A DNA stretch of 35,784 nucleotides. Source: Mariprofundus sp. GTDB taxonomy: Bacteria; Pseudomonadota; Zetaproteobacteria; Mariprofundales; Mariprofundaceae. Positions 8,625 through 17,408 of the stretch are shown in pieces. Within the stretch, counting starts at the first letter, position 1; every line of letters begins with the position of its first letter. The DNA lies in contig JAUZQK010000066.1 of NCBI GenBank assembly GCA_030951025.1, forward strand, positions 1 through 35,784. Direction: 5' to 3'. Made by a program: the position numbers and the translations under genes. Below the pieces are notes generated by a model that was not told the DNA's origin, searched no databases, and saw only the letters and a program-made list of their open reading frames with translations.

Positions 8625-8640
8625 TGGCATGGAACTTTCT
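8625..8640 (+). promoter_or_regulatory. Possible sigma-54-type promoter for the Aer-like receptor
   Basis: TGGCATGGAACTTTC resembles the -24/-12 pattern TGGCACG-N4-TTGC with the right spacing. The -24 GG is present, but -12 GC is TC. It lies about 45 bases before the start codon at 8685. Without an enhancer site or expression data this remains weak. Confidence 0.25.
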
Positions 8641-8684
8641 TTAGTCGGGCAGTTCTCTCTTGTAAAGAAACTAATGGGGTAGTT

Positions 8685-11195
8685 ATGCGCAATAATCAGC
8701 CGGTCACTCAAATTGAACACAAGATGAAAGCAGATGATATTCTGGTTTCACGTACGGATTTGAAGGGGCATATTGTGTATGCCAATAAGGCGTTTTGCGA
8801 TATAGCAGGCTTTACAGCGGAGGAGCTTAAAGGCAAAGCCCACAACCTTGTACGCCATCCCGATATGCCTGCAGCGGCATTTCAGGATCTATGGGATACC
8901 ATCGTGCTGCAAAAGCCATGGACTGGGCTGGTCAAAAACCGTTGCAAAAATGGCGATTATTATTGGGTTATCGCCAATGTTTCACCGGAATACGATGCTG
9001 CAGGTCATCATTCCGGTTTTATCTCGGTGCGCACTGCGCCAACACAGGCCGAGACAGATGCTGCCGAGCAGCTCTATCGCGATGTCAATGCCGGTAAAGC
9101 GACATTGCCTTCAAGCATTAAATGCAGTTGGATCAAAAGTCTCAAGCTTAAGTCGGTGATGCTGATGGCGGCTGCTGTATCGTTGATCACCTTGTTTGCT
9201 GTCGGTGGTATGTTTGTGAAGAGCTTGATGCAGGAAAAGGAAAATATCGAATTGCGTGTGGCGGCAGTACCTTTTATCACCTCGGTGCGGCAGGTGCTGG
9301 AATTTGTGCCGCAACATCGAGGCATGGGTAATGCCTATTTGCGTGGCAACAAAGCACTCGCAGCGAAATTGACAGCCAATGGACAAAAAGTTGACGGCTT
9401 ATTCAAATCCTTGGCCGATACAGCCAAGAGCGCACCCTTTGCACAGTTGCAGGAGGATGTGTCGGGGCTTCAGCGTCAGTGGTCGGGTGTAAAAAGCCAA
9501 TGGGAGCGCGGCACAGCGAACGAGAGTTTTCGCTTGCATACTGCAGTGATTGATCGTTTGTTGCTGTTGGCTACCAATGTGTTGCATGAAGGCAAACTAA
9601 CCACGGATGCAAGCCCTGCAATTGCACATTTGGCTGAATTGATGGCCAAGGAAGTGCCTACCTTGAATGAATACATGGGCCGTTTGCGGGGACTCGGTAG
9701 TGGCGTTGCTGCAGCCGGGACCATTACGGATGAACAGCGTGATACCTTGTTGGAGCTGTATGTATTGGCCAAGCTGCAACGCAATCAATTGCTTGCCGAG
9801 ATTGATCAGGTGGTGAGTAAATACGATCCGAGTTTGAGAGCGCCGTTATCGCAACAGATGCTGACCCTAAGCTCAAACACCGATAAGTATTTTAAACTGG
9901 TCAAACATGACTTGCTGGATGCTGCGCAGGTTTCAATCGGCAGTGACCGCTATTTTGAGGCGGGTACACAGGCAATTTCTGCATCACTCAGCTTGTATGA
10001 TGCGATGGATCAGAGCCTTGTGCAATTGCTCAATACGGAAATGCGGGCTGTATCGAACACCTATTACATTATTCTGTTGTTGATAACTTTTGGCGTGTTG
10101 GGTGCATTGCTGTTGTCGTTGTTGATGATGCAGAAAACATTGAAACCCTTGCAGGAGATTGTCGATGGCATGCAGCGTATCGTAGAAGGCGATTATCGCA
10201 CCATGCCGGTTAAACATGCGTTTGATGAATTGGGTGAAATTACTGACGACATGAAAACCATGCAATCCATTTTGCAATATGAAATTTTTGAAGGTAAAAA
10301 TATGGCTATTCAGCGTCAGCAGGAGCAGCAACAAGCTGCAGTTGATAAGGCCGATTCTGAAACTGCACTGGCTGATGCTTTTGAAGCAAATGTTGGTTCA
10401 TTGATTTCAGGCCTGGCGACTGAGACTGAGGAAGTGAGCAGTGCAGCCAAAGAGATGGATGATATCTCTGATGCGCTGGCTTCACAGAGCGAGGCTGCCA
10501 TGCAAGGTGTGGATTTAGGTAGCTCGCATGTCAATAGTACGGCAGCAGCCATTGAGGAAATGAGTGTGACGATTGCCGATGTCTCGCGCCAGGTGTCTGA
10601 TACTCAGGGCGTATCTGCGCAGGCAGTGGAAGAGGCCAATGCGGCAACTAAAATGATGCAAGAGCTTACCCGTGTGGCCAACGAAATTGGTTCGATTGTT
10701 GGCACCATCTCTGAAATTGCAGAGCAGACCAATCTGTTGGCGCTTAATGCCAGTATTGAAGCGGCCAGAGCAGGTGATGCCGGGCGTGGTTTCTCGGTGG
10801 TGGCAGGTGAAGTGAAAGAGCTGGCCAACCAGACATCGCGTGCAACCAGTCAAATTCGTGAACAGGTTGAAGGCATCCAGAGCGAAAGCCAGAATGCGAC
10901 AACGGCAATCAATAACATCAGTAGCACCATTGATGATATCAACAGCTTTACAACCAGGGTGGCAGAAGCGATGCAGCAACAGGCTCAGGCCGGTCGTGAA
11001 ATATCTGATGCGGCGCAGCAGGCGGATATGAGTATGGGTGAAGCGCGTATGGCGGTGAGTGAATTGGTAGGCTCTGCCGAAGGGGTGGATAAATCCTCCG
11101 ATGATATGATTGCGGTAGCCGTTTCCATGTCGAAACGTACGGTGGACGTGCAGAAAGGTATCCATTCATTCCTTGAAACGCTGCGTAAGAGATAA
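8685..11195 (+). CDS. Methyl-accepting chemotaxis protein with N-terminal Aer-type PAS domain
   Basis: An 836-residue chemoreceptor. Residues 15-130 form a PAS domain very like that of the aerotaxis sensor Aer ([36 protein letters not shown]), a family that binds FAD. A first transmembrane helix is at about 157-180 and a second at about 460-482. Between them is a helical region of about 275 residues that includes [19 protein letters not shown], resembling nitrate/nitrite-sensing-type helical modules. HAMP (about 482-540) and the long signalling coiled coil follow, with the hairpin tip [20 protein letters not shown] at about 678-697. It could sense both internal redox or oxygen and an external cue. 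ATG 8685 follows GGGGT. It is not next to other che genes. Confidence 0.95.
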   Translation: MRNNQPVTQIEHKMKADDILVSRTDLKGHIVYANKAFCDIAGFTAEELKGKAHNLVRHPDMPAAAFQDLWDTIVLQKPWTGLVKNRCKNGDYYWVIANVSPEYDAAGHHSGFISVRTAPTQAETDAAEQLYRDVNAGKATLPSSIKCSWIKSLKLKSVMLMAAAVSLITLFAVGGMFVKSLMQEKENIELRVAAVPFITSVRQVLEFVPQHRGMGNAYLRGNKALAAKLTANGQKVDGLFKSLADTAKSAPFAQLQEDVSGLQRQWSGVKSQWERGTANESFRLHTAVIDRLLLLATNVLHEGKLTTDASPAIAHLAELMAKEVPTLNEYMGRLRGLGSGVAAAGTITDEQRDTLLELYVLAKLQRNQLLAEIDQVVSKYDPSLRAPLSQQMLTLSSNTDKYFKLVKHDLLDAAQVSIGSDRYFEAGTQAISASLSLYDAMDQSLVQLLNTEMRAVSNTYYIILLLITFGVLGALLLSLLMMQKTLKPLQEIVDGMQRIVEGDYRTMPVKHAFDELGEITDDMKTMQSILQYEIFEGKNMAIQRQQEQQQAAVDKADSETALADAFEANVGSLISGLATETEEVSSAAKEMDDISDALASQSEAAMQGVDLGSSHVNSTAAAIEEMSVTIADVSRQVSDTQGVSAQAVEEANAATKMMQELTRVANEIGSIVGTISEIAEQTNLLALNASIEAARAGDAGRGFSVVAGEVKELANQTSRATSQIREQVEGIQSESQNATTAINNISSTIDDINSFTTRVAEAMQQQAQAGREISDAAQQADMSMGEARMAVSELVGSAEGVDKSSDDMIAVAVSMSKRTVDVQKGIHSFLETLRKR

Positions 11196-11403
11196 GGTTT
11201 TTTTGTTGTGAGGGGAAGCGCAGGTGACGAATCTATTTTAAGTAGTTTTTGACTCTCCCATGTATTTCTTGCGTATTCTGCGCTAGAAAGTATTCAGGAG
11301 TCTTGGCGGGATTGTGAAAATGGACAGTCAGATTCGATAGCGGGTTCGCATTGCTGAAAGTATGATGGCTCATCCTGATCTGCGGAGCCTTTTTCACATG
11401 GGT

Positions 11404-12081
11404 TTATTGGCCATGCATGCTCATACTGCCGCGTGATATAGTGATGATGGCCATGATGATGATCAAAACTGCAGCGACTCGCATGGCTGCGCTGCGTTTG
11501 TTTGCCGTCATCTTATTTAAGGCTGATGGTATCAACATCATGGCAGGCACTGTGCCGAGACCGAAGCTTAACATCATCAGGCTGGCATCGATTGCACTGC
11601 CGACAGCCAAAGCCAATGATAAGGCAGCATAAACCAAGCCGCAGGGTAAAAATCCGTTGGCTAGACCGAGTGCAAACCAGCTACCAGCACGGGCTTGGGC
11701 GGCAGCATTGCGTGCCAGGTTTGCTAAACCGGTTTTCCGGCTAGCCCATGTGCTCAAGCGTTGTAGCGGATCGGGTAACCATCCGGCTAAATTCAGGGCG
11801 AAGATAATCATTAGACTGCCTGCCAAAATGGCCAGCGTTTGTTGTATCACATCGCCACCGATAGCACTCAGGCCCAGCCCGCTCAAGCCAACCAGCATGC
11901 CAAGCAGGCTATAGGTGGTGATGCGGCCGCTTTGATAAATCAACAGGCCGTTCCACCAGATGTTTGGCCGCGACATGCTCACTGCAGAAATCAGGCCGCC
12001 ACACATGCCAATGCAATGTAGGCTGCCCATGAATCCGAGTGATAACATGAACAATAATGTCGATGGCAGAGATTCGTTCAA
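11404..12081 (-). CDS. TauE/SafE-like (UreH/DsbD-type) six-helix membrane protein of the cco cluster
   Basis: A 225-residue polytopic inner-membrane protein with about six helices. The first carries GFMGSLHCIGMCGG and a later one NGFLPCGLVYAALSLAL. These cysteine-containing half-repeats are typical of the 'sulfite exporter TauE/SafE family' proteins found directly after ccoS in many proteobacteria, where a role in copper or heavy-metal handling for cbb3 oxidase is suspected. The start is a TTG at 12081 that overlaps the ccoS stop as TTGA, giving translational coupling; the next in-frame ATG is 11 codons in and would remove part of helix 1. The C-terminus is rich in Met and His (RGSMSMHGQ), compatible with metal binding. 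Confidence 0.88.
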   Translation of the reverse strand: MNESLPSTLLFMLSLGFMGSLHCIGMCGGLISAVSMSRPNIWWNGLLIYQSGRITTYSLLGMLVGLSGLGLSAIGGDVIQQTLAILAGSLMIIFALNLAGWLPDPLQRLSTWASRKTGLANLARNAAAQARAGSWFALGLANGFLPCGLVYAALSLALAVGSAIDASLMMLSFGLGTVPAMMLIPSALNKMTANKRSAAMRVAAVLIIIMAIITISRGSMSMHGQ

Positions 12082-12311
12082 TGTTGTTTGTGGGTGCTGC
12101 TTTGGTCAGGGCTGTGTATGTCTGAGTTGGGTGCATTCGAGTTCTTTTTGTGCTGCTGATTGTTCGGGGCGATGTCATCATCATCGAGAATACGGTGGGC
12201 AGGACCTTCCATATCGTCATACTGGCCACTTTTCACAGCCCAGAAAAACACCAATACGCCGACCAGTCCGAGCACAATCATGCCCGGAATCAAACCATAA
12301 ATTACACTCAT
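12078..12311 (-). CDS. ccoS: cbb3-type oxidase assembly protein CcoS
   Basis: A 77-residue single-helix membrane protein. It begins MSVIYGLIPGMIVLGLVGVL and continues FFWAVKSGQYDDMEGPAHRI, then an acidic DDDD: the standard CcoS pattern of one helix followed by a gap-and-acidic motif. The C-terminal tail (about residues 50-77) is hydrophilic, rich in His, Asn and Ser, and longer than in many CcoS. CcoS is required to assemble active cbb3 oxidase with its cofactors. The ATG at 12311 has AGGAGA seven bases upstream; a longer open frame to 12389 is not supported by a ribosome binding site. It is cut off from ccoGHI by the oppositely oriented cytochrome gene, so it probably has its own promoter in 12312-12432. 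Confidence 0.92.
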   Translation of the reverse strand: MSVIYGLIPGMIVLGLVGVLVFFWAVKSGQYDDMEGPAHRILDDDDIAPNNQQHKKNSNAPNSDIHSPDQSSTHKQH

Positions 12312-12373
12312 GCTGTCTCCTGTAAAAGCGATGGTAATCGTCCTGTCGAAGCTGAACAATAACACATTAATTA

Positions 12374-12402
12374 TTGACATGATTTTCATAAGGCATTAAA
12401 AT
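12374..12402 (+). promoter_or_regulatory. Near-consensus sigma-70 promoter for the cytochrome c gene
   Basis: TTGACA at 12374-12379 and TAAAAT at 12397-12402 are separated by exactly 17 bases. The -35 is a perfect match and the -10 is one base off consensus. Transcription would start near 12409, leaving a leader of about 24 bases with AAGGAG at 12421-12426. This predicts strong constitutive expression. Confidence 0.75.
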
Positions 12403-12432
12403 GCATTTTAGATATACATTAAGGAGATGGAC

Positions 12433-12816
12433 ATGAAAAAAGTGTTTTTAAGCTTAGGTGCTCTAGCGATGATGATCGGCGGGCTGACAGTTGGTGAGGC
12501 GGTCGCAGGGCCTGAAAGTAAGTGCAAGGCATGCCATACGTTCAAGCAGGGCGGTAAACATAAAATGGGTCCGAATCTGTTTGGTATTATGGGCAGCAAG
12601 GCAGGCTCTGTCGAAGGTTATAAGAAATATGGTAAATCATTAAAAGCCGGCGATTGGGTTTGGGATGATGAAAAAATGGCGGCATGGGTTTGCAAGTCGA
12701 AAGATGCGATTAAATCGCTGAGCGGTGATGATCATGCCAAAACGAAGATGGGTAATCAGAAGAAGTGTGGTGAAAATGCAGCTGCGGTTGTGGCCTTTCT
12801 GAATACACTGAAATAA
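12433..12816 (+). CDS. Small secreted class I cytochrome c
   Basis: A 127-residue periplasmic monoheme cytochrome. A Sec signal peptide (about 1-24) ends GEAVA before GPES. The heme motif CKACH is near the mature N-terminus, followed by GPNLFGIMGSKAG and the aromatic segment GDWVWDDEKMAAWV; the likely axial Met is in TKMGNQ near the C-terminus. Two extra cysteines (AWVCKS and KKCGEN) are present beyond the heme pair and could form a disulfide. The ATG at 12433 is six bases after AAGGAG; the ATG at 12427 would be too close. It has a strong promoter and a perfect terminator, so it is a highly expressed single-gene unit. Its place among cco genes suggests it donates electrons to cbb3 oxidase (inference). 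Confidence 0.92.
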   Translation: MKKVFLSLGALAMMIGGLTVGEAVAGPESKCKACHTFKQGGKHKMGPNLFGIMGSKAGSVEGYKKYGKSLKAGDWVWDDEKMAAWVCKSKDAIKSLSGDDHAKTKMGNQKKCGENAAAVVAFLNTLK

Positions 12817-12842
12817 CACCAAGCAGCATCTGGTCTAAGACC

Positions 12843-12887
12843 CTCCGACACCGATCCCTCCCCCCTTATCGGTGTCGGAGTTTTTTT
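12843..12887 (+). terminator. Strong intrinsic terminator after the cytochrome c gene
   Basis: CTCCGACACCGAT (12843-12855) and ATCGGTGTCGGAG (12868-12880) form a perfect 13-bp stem with a 12-base loop, followed by seven T residues (12881-12887). There is no T tract on the minus strand, so it should act on the cytochrome transcript and not on ccoI read-through. Confidence 0.92.
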
Positions 12888-12912
12888 GTGCGGCGATGCT
12901 TTCAGTCGCTGA

Positions 12913-15444
12913 CTATTTACCATTCATGTGTTTTTTGATCAGCATCGCATTGCCAATCACCAGCAATGAACTTACAGGCATGGCCAGAGCAGCAAACACA
13001 GGGGTAATCCATGCGGCCATGGCTATCGGCACAAGCATAAGATTGTAAGCCAACGACAGGCTTAAATTCTGGCGAATGGTTTTGAGGGCGCGCTGGCTCA
13101 AATCCATGGCCCAGGGGATGCGTTTCAAATCGCTACCCATCAATACAATATCGGAACATTCCATAGATACATCTGTGCCGCTACCCATGGCGATGCTGAT
13201 ATTGGCCTGTGCCAGTGCCGGCGCATCATTGATGCCATCGCCGACCATCAGCACATGCTCACCTTGCTGTTGCAGAGTTTTGATGTGATTGGCTTTATCG
13301 GCGGGCAAGACTTCGGCAATAACGTTGATATTTGAATCTGTGTGAGCCGATAAATATTGCTGCAAATGCCGGGCGGCAGCTATGGAGTCACCGCTGAGCA
13401 GGGTGATGCCGATGCCGCGTTGAGCCAGACTATTCATGAGCTCGCAGGCATCTTCTCTCAATTCATCTTCGATACGCAATAAAGCCAGCAGACTGCCATT
13501 GATTGCAATCAGTACAGGCACCGCCATGGCTGATTCGATGCTTTGGCATCTATCGATAATATTGTCTGCTAGCATGATATTACACTGTTGCATCAGACGC
13601 TGATTGCCGATCAGAAGTTGTTGCCCATCCACCTTGCCGGCAACGCCGAGGCCGGGCAGCAACTCGGGCTGCTGAGCTTCGATCAAGGGCAGCTCGGCTG
13701 CAGATGCACAAATGGCTTGAGCTAAGGGATGAGAAAAATGACGTTCCAATGCGGCTGCGAGTTGTAAGATATCATCGGGCGAGTGTTCGGTTTGATCGGT
13801 TTGGTCATTGTTACCGTTCCGAATGATATCACTGACGCGCATTTGGCCGGTGGTTAAGGTGCCCGTTTTATCAAATACGATATGGCTGGTATCGGACAGG
13901 TTTTCCAGTGCTTCACCGTGACGCACCAGTACACCGTGTTTGGCTGCAAGGCCGGTGCTGACAGCAACAGCCATGGGTGTGGCCAGGCCCAGCGCACAGG
14001 GGCAGGTGATAATCAGCACTGCGGTTGCGGCCAATAGGGCGGTATCAAAATCAGCCTGACCGTACCAATATAAAAAACTCAGACTGGCGAGTGAGAGAGT
14101 GATGGCCACAAACCAAGGCACAATGCGATCTGCCAGCCGTTGAATAGGTGCTTTTGAACCTTGAGCTGATTCGACCAGATGAATAATGCGCGATAATACA
14201 GTACTCGAACCCGTTTTTTCGACCGCCATGATGAGCGGACTTTCGGCATTGATGGTGCCGCCGGCAACGTGGCTGCCGACTTGTTTATGAACCGGTTTGG
14301 ATTCACCGCTCAACATGGATTCATCAATATGCGAATGGCCTTCAACAACCACACCATCAGCAGCGATTTTATCACCTGGCTTGATGCGCAGCAGATCCCC
14401 TGCTTGCAACTTACGCACAGCGATACGTTCATCACTGCCATCGTTATTGATGCGTGTGGCCATGCGCGGTTGTAATTCGAGCAGGCGGAGTGTCGCTGAA
14501 GAGGCATTGCGCCGTGCCATGGCCTCCAGATAACGACCAATCAGAATGATGAACAAAAAGCTGACCACGGTATCAAAATAGACATGCGAACCAGCTTGTA
14601 GGGTTTGCCAGAAAGAATAGCTGAATGTGGCCAAGGCACCGATGCTGATGGGTAAATCCATGTTCAATCTGCCTTGAGCTAAAGCACGGCCAGCAGAAAG
14701 CAGGATAGGGCCACCGGAATAAAGCAATACAGGTGTGGCAATGGCCGCACTGATCCAGTGAAAAAACTGACGGTATTCAGCACTCATGCCAGAAAATGCA
14801 CCGGCATAGAGGGCAATTGAAATCCACATGATATTCATGGCACCAAAAGCTGCGAAACCCAAACGAAATAACAGTTGTCGGTTTTGTTTTTGTAACACAC
14901 CATCAACGCTTTCGAGATTAAAGGGCACGGCGGCATAACCGAGTTTGGCCAGCCGTTCGATGATGGTGGCCAAGCCGATGTGATCAGGCTGCCATTGCAG
15001 CAGTAAGCGGTGATGCACCAGATTGACTTCAGCTTTGATGATGCCATCCATGCTGGCCAAGGCCTTTTCGATCAGCCAGACACAGGCCGCGCAATGAATA
15101 CCTTCAACCATGAAACGGGTTTGCATGGATCCATCGGCAAGCTTGCGGGTGAATTCCTGCTGTACTTCGTGTAAATCGTATTGATCGATATCGCTGGGTG
15201 GTTGTGGCGGAGGTGCGATGCTGCTTTGCCGTTTTTGCACACGCTCATAAAAACTATCCAGACCTGCACCGTGAATGACCTGACAAACACTTAAACAGCC
15301 CGAGCAGCAGAATAGCTGTACTTCACCCGCGATATCGCCTCGGCAGACACTGGAGCCAGAGGCTGGTAAATGGCAGTGAAAGCAGCTGCTGTTAGCGTTG
15401 TACAAAGATGCGCTGGGCGGTATCGAAGTGGTGTTCTCCGGCAT
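12913..15444 (-). CDS. ccoI: cbb3 copper-loading P1B-type ATPase CcoI/FixI
   Basis: An 843-residue copper-transporting P-type ATPase. The N-terminus has a cysteine-rich module (CFHCH at about 21-25, CCSGC at about 46-50) typical of CcoI, then an HMA domain with GIHCAACVW (about 115-123). The membrane part includes the transport motif CPC at about 481-483. Also present are the actuator loop MLSGESKP, the phosphorylation site DKTGTLTTG (about 525-533), HP in FSHPLAQA, and MVGDGINDAPALA. It exports Cu(I) for assembly of the CcoN heme-copper centre. I use the ATG at 15444, overlapping ccoH by 53 bases; a TTG at 15405 would shorten the overlap, and the frame stays open to 15552. No strong ribosome binding site is seen. 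Confidence 0.95.
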   Translation of the reverse strand: MPENTTSIPPSASLYNANSSCFHCHLPASGSSVCRGDIAGEVQLFCCSGCLSVCQVIHGAGLDSFYERVQKRQSSIAPPPQPPSDIDQYDLHEVQQEFTRKLADGSMQTRFMVEGIHCAACVWLIEKALASMDGIIKAEVNLVHHRLLLQWQPDHIGLATIIERLAKLGYAAVPFNLESVDGVLQKQNRQLLFRLGFAAFGAMNIMWISIALYAGAFSGMSAEYRQFFHWISAAIATPVLLYSGGPILLSAGRALAQGRLNMDLPISIGALATFSYSFWQTLQAGSHVYFDTVVSFLFIILIGRYLEAMARRNASSATLRLLELQPRMATRINNDGSDERIAVRKLQAGDLLRIKPGDKIAADGVVVEGHSHIDESMLSGESKPVHKQVGSHVAGGTINAESPLIMAVEKTGSSTVLSRIIHLVESAQGSKAPIQRLADRIVPWFVAITLSLASLSFLYWYGQADFDTALLAATAVLIITCPCALGLATPMAVAVSTGLAAKHGVLVRHGEALENLSDTSHIVFDKTGTLTTGQMRVSDIIRNGNNDQTDQTEHSPDDILQLAAALERHFSHPLAQAICASAAELPLIEAQQPELLPGLGVAGKVDGQQLLIGNQRLMQQCNIMLADNIIDRCQSIESAMAVPVLIAINGSLLALLRIEDELREDACELMNSLAQRGIGITLLSGDSIAAARHLQQYLSAHTDSNINVIAEVLPADKANHIKTLQQQGEHVLMVGDGINDAPALAQANISIAMGSGTDVSMECSDIVLMGSDLKRIPWAMDLSQRALKTIRQNLSLSLAYNLMLVPIAMAAWITPVFAALAMPVSSLLVIGNAMLIKKHMNGK

Positions 15445-15892
15445 CGATGCGGGCAAGCAAGTCCCAGTGACCGGGTAGCGGAAAGCTGATCGCAGCAGCG
15501 TATGTGCCTGCATCGGTGCGTGGCAAGACGATGGTAAAGTCCTGGCTGGCATCGTTGGGGCGATAGGCGCTTAGCAGCACCTGACCTGTGCGAATCGGCT
15601 GACCACTATGATCCATAACATACAGGCGCGAGGTGATGCTATCGTTGGCTTTGATGGTGTTGGGCAGCAACAGTTGCAAACGCCATGCTGTGGCTGCGGC
15701 TTGATCACGCAGTTGAGCATCATGGAAATAACTCTTACCACGCTCGTAATAATCCTGCACCACCAGATTGGGTGGGAAGATAAAAGCATAGCTAATAAAC
15801 GCGATATTGACGACCAAGGTTACGCCGACCACTGCGAGAATGCTTCTTAACCACGGGTTTTTCAGATCCATTTTGAGTTGTTCACTGAACAT
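15392..15892 (-). CDS. ccoH: FixH/CcoH family cbb3 assembly protein
   Basis: A 166-residue protein with one N-terminal transmembrane helix (about 16-39), preceded by NPWLRSI, then VVQDYYERGKSYFHDAQ, the conserved FixH segment. The periplasmic remainder is an Ig-like beta domain ending in LPGHWDLLARIDAGEHHF, also a family hallmark. CcoH is a single-span protein needed for stable cbb3 assembly and associates with the oxidase. ATG at 15892 lies 5 bases after the ccoG stop, and the ccoI start overlaps its 3' end. Tight spacing indicates one transcript with ccoG and ccoI. Confidence 0.92.
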   Translation of the reverse strand: MFSEQLKMDLKNPWLRSILAVVGVTLVVNIAFISYAFIFPPNLVVQDYYERGKSYFHDAQLRDQAAATAWRLQLLLPNTIKANDSITSRLYVMDHSGQPIRTGQVLLSAYRPNDASQDFTIVLPRTDAGTYAAAISFPLPGHWDLLARIDAGEHHFDTAQRIFVQR

Positions 15893-15897
15893 GATGT

Positions 15898-17313
15898 TTA
15901 CCTGCCTGGTCCGATAAACACGGATTTCTTTTTAAGCTTAATCTTATCGTTGGTGTTGTTGCTCTCAAGTATAAAAACAATTTTTGTTCTTGCCTGTTTC
16001 AGTTGATCAGGTTTGGCACGTAAATAAACATGGAAGGGGATGGTGCCTTTGGCTTCCAGTTTAATGCTATCGCCATCAGGTAATTTTATTTTCACAGCAT
16101 CAAGACCAGTAATGCGCAATTGAAACTCTAGTGTGTGCGGCGTTTTATTGACCGCTTTGATGGTATATTTGTTGAGTATGCTGCCATCGCTCATTTGGAT
16201 AAATAATGGTTGGCGTTCATGTATGACGGACAACTCAACTGGCGGAATATGGCTGAGGCCGTAAATGATGCCGCCCAGCGACAAGCATAAAACAATAGCG
16301 TAAGTGATCACCCGTGGTCGTTTGAATAGGGGGGGGAGGTCAATGCCCTGCATCTCTTTTTGTGAGGCATAACGAATCAGGCCACGAGGGCGATTGACTT
16401 TATCCATGATGCTATCGCAGGCATCGATACACAGGCCACAGGTGATGCAACCTTCGCTCAAGCCTTCGCGGATATCCACGCCGGTTGGGCAGACACCAAC
16501 ACATAAACGGCAATCGATGCAGTCACCGTGGCTGGCGCTGTCTTGAGCCCGCAATTTGCCTCGAGGCTCTCCGCGTGCCACATCATACGTGGGTAGCTCG
16601 GTGTCTTTATCAATCATCACACTCTGGATGCGGGCATAAGGGCAGAGCCAAAAACATACTTGTTCGCGCATGAAACCTGCGAATACATAGGTGCACAATA
16701 CAATCGTGCCCAGTGTTACCCAGGCAATCAGTGGCGCTTCGAGGCTGATATAGCTTTGCCACAAGGCATAGACATCGGCGAAATAAGCCGTAAAGGAGAA
16801 TGCGGTAAGCAATGAAATGACTAACCACAAGCTGTGTTTATAGGTTTTGAGTTTAACTTTGCGCATACTCCAGGCTGCTGCATCGAGTCGTCGACGTTGA
16901 ATGGGATTACCTTCGATTTTATCTTCTAACCAGGTGAACCAATCGGTCCAGACGCTTTGGAAACAGAAATAACCGCACCATACACGTCCTGCGATGGCGG
17001 TGACCGCGAATAGGGTGATGGCCAGCAAAATAAGAATCAGTGATAACATCCAGACATCCTGTGGCCAGATGGTCAAAGCCCACAAATGGAACTGGCGATG
17101 CGGAATATCGAATAGAATGGCTTGTTGCTCGTTCCAGCGAAAGAATGGCGTAATGAAAAATAAGATCCATAAGCTGGAGCCATACCAGCGATAGTTGCGG
17201 AAGCGACCGCCGATGCGCTTGGCATGGATGGTTTCATCACCGGCATTGACATGCCAGTGGCTGGCATCGGCGTAGAGGTCTTCTACATGGTGCTGTTGCT
17301 GTTGTTCTGACAT
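15898..17313 (-). CDS. ccoG: cbb3 assembly cupric reductase / ferredoxin CcoG (RdxA/FixG)
   Basis: A 471-residue membrane iron-sulfur protein. It has about five transmembrane helices, with paired cysteine motifs VWCGYFC (about 112-117) and CFWLCP (about 220-225). Two ferredoxin-like clusters follow: CIDCRLCVGVCPTG (about 265-278) and CITCGLCIDAC (about 289-299). After a last helix (about 336-354), residues 360-471 form an Ig-like C-terminal domain. Members reduce Cu(II) to Cu(I) for delivery to the oxidase through CcoI. ATG 17313 is preceded by AAGGAG at ideal spacing, indicating independent initiation after the terminator at 17355-17387. It heads the ccoGHI transcript. Confidence 0.95.
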   Translation of the reverse strand: MSEQQQQHHVEDLYADASHWHVNAGDETIHAKRIGGRFRNYRWYGSSLWILFFITPFFRWNEQQAILFDIPHRQFHLWALTIWPQDVWMLSLILILLAITLFAVTAIAGRVWCGYFCFQSVWTDWFTWLEDKIEGNPIQRRRLDAAAWSMRKVKLKTYKHSLWLVISLLTAFSFTAYFADVYALWQSYISLEAPLIAWVTLGTIVLCTYVFAGFMREQVCFWLCPYARIQSVMIDKDTELPTYDVARGEPRGKLRAQDSASHGDCIDCRLCVGVCPTGVDIREGLSEGCITCGLCIDACDSIMDKVNRPRGLIRYASQKEMQGIDLPPLFKRPRVITYAIVLCLSLGGIIYGLSHIPPVELSVIHERQPLFIQMSDGSILNKYTIKAVNKTPHTLEFQLRITGLDAVKIKLPDGDSIKLEAKGTIPFHVYLRAKPDQLKQARTKIVFILESNNTNDKIKLKKKSVFIGPGR

Positions 17314-17354
17314 GTGCGCTCCTTATTAGATTGTGCGAGATACTGCTTTGTTAG

Positions 17355-17387
17355 CCAAAGAAAAGGGAGGCTCTTAATGAACCTCCC
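17355..17387 (-). terminator. Terminator between the cco structural and assembly genes
   Basis: Read on the minus strand, GGGAGGTTC, loop ATTAA and GAGCCTCCC form a 9-bp stem (one G-T pair) at 17387-17365, followed by TTTTCTTTGG. It lies directly after the 37-codon small gene. It should end or attenuate transcription from ccoNOQP before ccoG. Confidence 0.75.
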
Positions 17388-17408
17388 CTCCTTTTAAATG
17401 TATTGTGT

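Noticed and set aside
10515-11165. 216-codon frame antisense to the chemoreceptor
   Set aside because: Cys/His/Arg-rich shadow of the strongly supported receptor gene; no ribosome binding site or domain.
11240-11290. TTGACT ... TATTCT promoter-like pair
   Set aside because: The spacer is 19 bases and no supported gene follows on the plus strand.
12828-12887. Terminator at 12843-12887 acting also on ccoI
   Set aside because: The stem has no T tract in the minus direction, so it is one-directional.
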